A DNA stretch of 64,000 nucleotides from an uncultured Desulfovibrio sp. (lineage in GTDB: Bacteria > Desulfobacterota > Desulfovibrionia > Desulfovibrionales > Desulfovibrionaceae): the NCBI RefSeq assembly GCF_902477725.1, contig NZ_CABSIF010000002.1, forward strand, positions 248,001 to 312,000. The letters run 5' to 3'. The position numbers were made by a program, and so were the translations under genes. Each line of letters opens with the position of its first letter. Within the stretch, counting starts at the first letter, position 1. The notes under the pieces are model-generated. The model saw only the letters and a program-made list of their open reading frames with translations, was not told the origin of the DNA and did not search any database. Shown here piece after piece: positions 62,332 to 64,000 of the stretch.

Positions 62332-62383
62332 ATCGATTCATCGAGTTTAGGTTAGGGCCATTCTCACTGGCCTTGACCGGTAG

Positions 62384-62424
62384 CGGCTCTGCTGTTTGCA
62401 ATAAACGGCAGAGCCGAATTTTTT
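62384..62424 (+). terminator. Terminator of the molbindin gene
   Basis: CGGCTCTGC and GTTT pair with AAAC and GCAGAGCCG around a short loop, followed by AATTTTTT. Confidence 0.9.
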
Positions 62425-62625
62425 GCTCTGTCCTGCGTATATAATGCGTATATAACATACTGAAAAGTTATTATTTTTGAACACCTGCCGCGCCTGACCC
62501 AAAAAAATTTGACCTGACCATATAGCCTGCGGCCTCGCCTTCTGATATTTGAGGCGGCGCGGGTGGCTTGCGCCGCGCCTCGGCAAAGGGCAGACCCCCT
62601 GTAATACTCGTACTACTGGAATTTT

Positions 62626-63927
62626 ATGAACAAAAAACTCGTGCGCGATTCATTTGTGGTTGGGGCGGCCTTGTTCGCCATGCTTTTTGGCGCGGGGAAT
62701 GTGGTTTTTCCCCCCTACATTGGCCTGACGGCGGGATCGCAGTGGTTCACGGGTTTTTTGTGCTATTACGCGGCAGATGTGGGCCTTGCCCTGCTGACCA
62801 TTTACGCCATGCTGGCTTCTTCTTGCATTGACAGAAAGGAAGGGCTTTTTTACAGGCTTGGCGGAACCCCGGCTATGCTCATGATGTTGGCAATCATTAT
62901 GTGCATTGGGCCGTTGCTGGCCATTCCACGTACCGGGGCTACCGCCTTTGCCATTTCTTTTGCGCCGCTTGGCTACTCGTCAAAGGGGTTCAGCCTTGCC
63001 AAGGTTCTCTATTCAGCGGCTTTTTTTGGCATTTCTACCTTACTGGCGTATCGCGAATCAAATATGGTGGACGCCATTGCCCGCTACCTTTCACCCATCA
63101 AGATCGGCGGTTTTATCCTGATTGTATGCGCCGCCGTAGCCTGGCCGCTGGGAGAAATCGACGCCAACGTGCATGACGCCAAGGTTGCGTGGAACAGCAT
63201 TCTCGCCGGATATCAGACTCTGGATGTCATGGCCGCGTTGGTTTACGGTTTTATTATCGTGAATACGCTCAAGGCCAAGGGCTATACCTCAGGCAGTCAG
63301 AAGGCGCTTTCCGTTGGCCTGTCCAGCCTTGTGGCAGGGGTGCTGTTGTTCATAATCTACGGCGGGCTGTGCTATCTTGGTGCGGCAGGTTCCGGCCTGT
63401 ATCCGGCTGATACGGAAAAAGGCGCGCTGGTATCCAGCCTTGTGGGCGGGCTTTTTGGGCGTGCCAGCAATTGGCTGCTGGCTGTAGTGATAAGTGTTTC
63501 CTGCATGGCAACGGCTGTGGGGCTGATAGGCACCACGGGCACCTTTATTTCGCAGTTCAGCAAGGGGCGCTTCAGTTACAGGGCTGTGGTCATCACCACT
63601 GGTTTGTTCAGCATGGTGGCCTCAAACGTGGGGCTGGACAGCATCATTTCGCTTGCGGCGCCAGTGCTGATTTTTCTGTACCCAGGCACTTTGACTGTTA
63701 TCGTGCTTTCACTGTTTGATAAGTACATCAAGAACGACAACATCTTCCGTTTTGCTACGGTTGGCGCTTTGCTGAGCAGCGGCCTGAGCGTGCTTGAAGA
63801 TTTTGGGCTGCCCATCAAGCTGACAGCCCTGCTGCCTTTTGAATCTGTGGGGCTGGGCTGGATATTGCCCGCCCTGATTTTTGGCATTGCAGGTTTTTTT
63901 GTGCGCCAGGGCAAAGGCAGGGCGTAG
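62626..63927 (+). CDS. brnQ: Branched-chain amino acid:cation symporter BrnQ (LIVCS family)
   Basis: 433 residues with about 12 membrane segments. The N-terminal FVVGAALFAMLFGAGNVVFPPYIG is the family signature. IIMCIGPLLAIPRTGATAF and later VISVSCMATAVGLIGTTGTFISQF are also conserved. It imports leucine, isoleucine and valine with Na+ or H+. The start ATG at 62626 has only a weak GGAA upstream. The remaining 73 bases of the window after the stop show no gene. Confidence 0.93.
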   Translation: MNKKLVRDSFVVGAALFAMLFGAGNVVFPPYIGLTAGSQWFTGFLCYYAADVGLALLTIYAMLASSCIDRKEGLFYRLGGTPAMLMMLAIIMCIGPLLAIPRTGATAFAISFAPLGYSSKGFSLAKVLYSAAFFGISTLLAYRESNMVDAIARYLSPIKIGGFILIVCAAVAWPLGEIDANVHDAKVAWNSILAGYQTLDVMAALVYGFIIVNTLKAKGYTSGSQKALSVGLSSLVAGVLLFIIYGGLCYLGAAGSGLYPADTEKGALVSSLVGGLFGRASNWLLAVVISVSCMATAVGLIGTTGTFISQFSKGRFSYRAVVITTGLFSMVASNVGLDSIISLAAPVLIFLYPGTLTVIVLSLFDKYIKNDNIFRFATVGALLSSGLSVLEDFGLPIKLTALLPFESVGLGWILPALIFGIAGFFVRQGKGRA

Positions 63928-64000
63928 TATCCAGGCAGCTATTGCTGCTGGCGCTTTGCGCCTCGCATCTCTTTTGCGGAAGTCAAGATCAGCGCTGATT

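Noticed and set aside
1..64000. CRISPR arrays, insertion sequences, integrase or attachment sites
   Set aside because: I saw no regularly spaced repeats, transposase or integrase motifs, or tRNA-adjacent direct repeats. The single tRNA is intact and not flanked by an integrase gene.

Overview
The window reads as a chromosome segment of a Gram-negative, anaerobic, sulfate-reducer-type bacterium, most likely in the Desulfovibrionaceae (inference). Supporting signs are a small cytochrome c553-like protein, an HdrD/TmcB-type Fe-S protein beside an 11-haem cytochrome c fused to a membrane cytochrome b-like domain, a three-gene archaeal-type glutamate synthase, sigma-54 control and GC-rich codon use. 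I saw no insertion sequence, CRISPR array, rRNA or prophage. One tRNA (Val, anticodon TAC) is present.

Layout. (1) 1-8203 (+): tail of an extracellular polysaccharide locus. It holds the end of an upstream gene, a giant TPR/deacetylase-like/beta-barrel export protein, a secreted GH18-like protein and a secreted beta-helix plus polysaccharide-deacetylase protein. (2) 8326-12420: an iron alcohol dehydrogenase (-), then a DMT-type permease, a small unknown protein and a MerR-family regulator (+). A MerR-type promoter-operator lies upstream of the dehydrogenase. (3) 12421-32471 (-): one long co-directional run of 18 genes. From its promoter at about 32530 it encodes a second E2, a Lin0512-family protein, acetoin dehydrogenase E1 alpha and beta, AcoX, a DUF6506-like protein, acetoin/diacetyl reductase, E2 and E3. 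It continues with a LipB-LipA fusion, an 11-haem cytochrome/cytochrome b fusion, a GcvH-like lipoyl carrier, an HdrD-like Fe-S protein, a lipoate ligase (LplA-LplB-DUF116 fusion), LipT-like, two radical-SAM proteins resembling LipS1/LipS2, and an SGNH esterase. (4) 32866-36376 (+): the sigma-54 activator AcoR and a zinc 2,3-butanediol dehydrogenase. (5) 36767-43915 (+): a subtilisin autotransporter and a stand-alone NRPS of A(MT)-T-TE layout. (6) 44038-51405 (-): tRNA-Val, cytochrome c553, a GapN-like dehydrogenase, a lipoprotein carboxylesterase, an AT-rich orphan gene and a chemoreceptor. (7) 51953-63927: three-gene glutamate synthase, nitroreductase, GNAT acetyltransferase, glutamate dehydrogenase (-), a second lipoamide dehydrogenase (-), a tandem-Mop molbindin and a BrnQ transporter.

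How it fits together. The aco genes should split acetoin into acetaldehyde and acetyl-CoA, and the two dehydrogenases link acetoin to 2,3-butanediol. The same motif, TGTTC-N7-GAACA, lies upstream of both the aco operon and the butanediol dehydrogenase gene, so AcoR probably controls both. The most striking part is that the acetoin operon runs into a module built around lipoic acid: two different lipoate-making routes, a lone GcvH-like lipoyl carrier with no glycine-cleavage partners, and an HdrD-like heterodisulfide-reductase subunit with a membrane multihaem cytochrome. I propose, as inference, that this module moves electrons between a lipoyl-protein dithiol/disulfide and the membrane or periplasmic cytochrome pool. 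The second notable item is the NRPS. My hand-read specificity code is close to known glutamine codes, and the domain layout is that of indigoidine synthetase with a methyltransferase in place of the oxidase.
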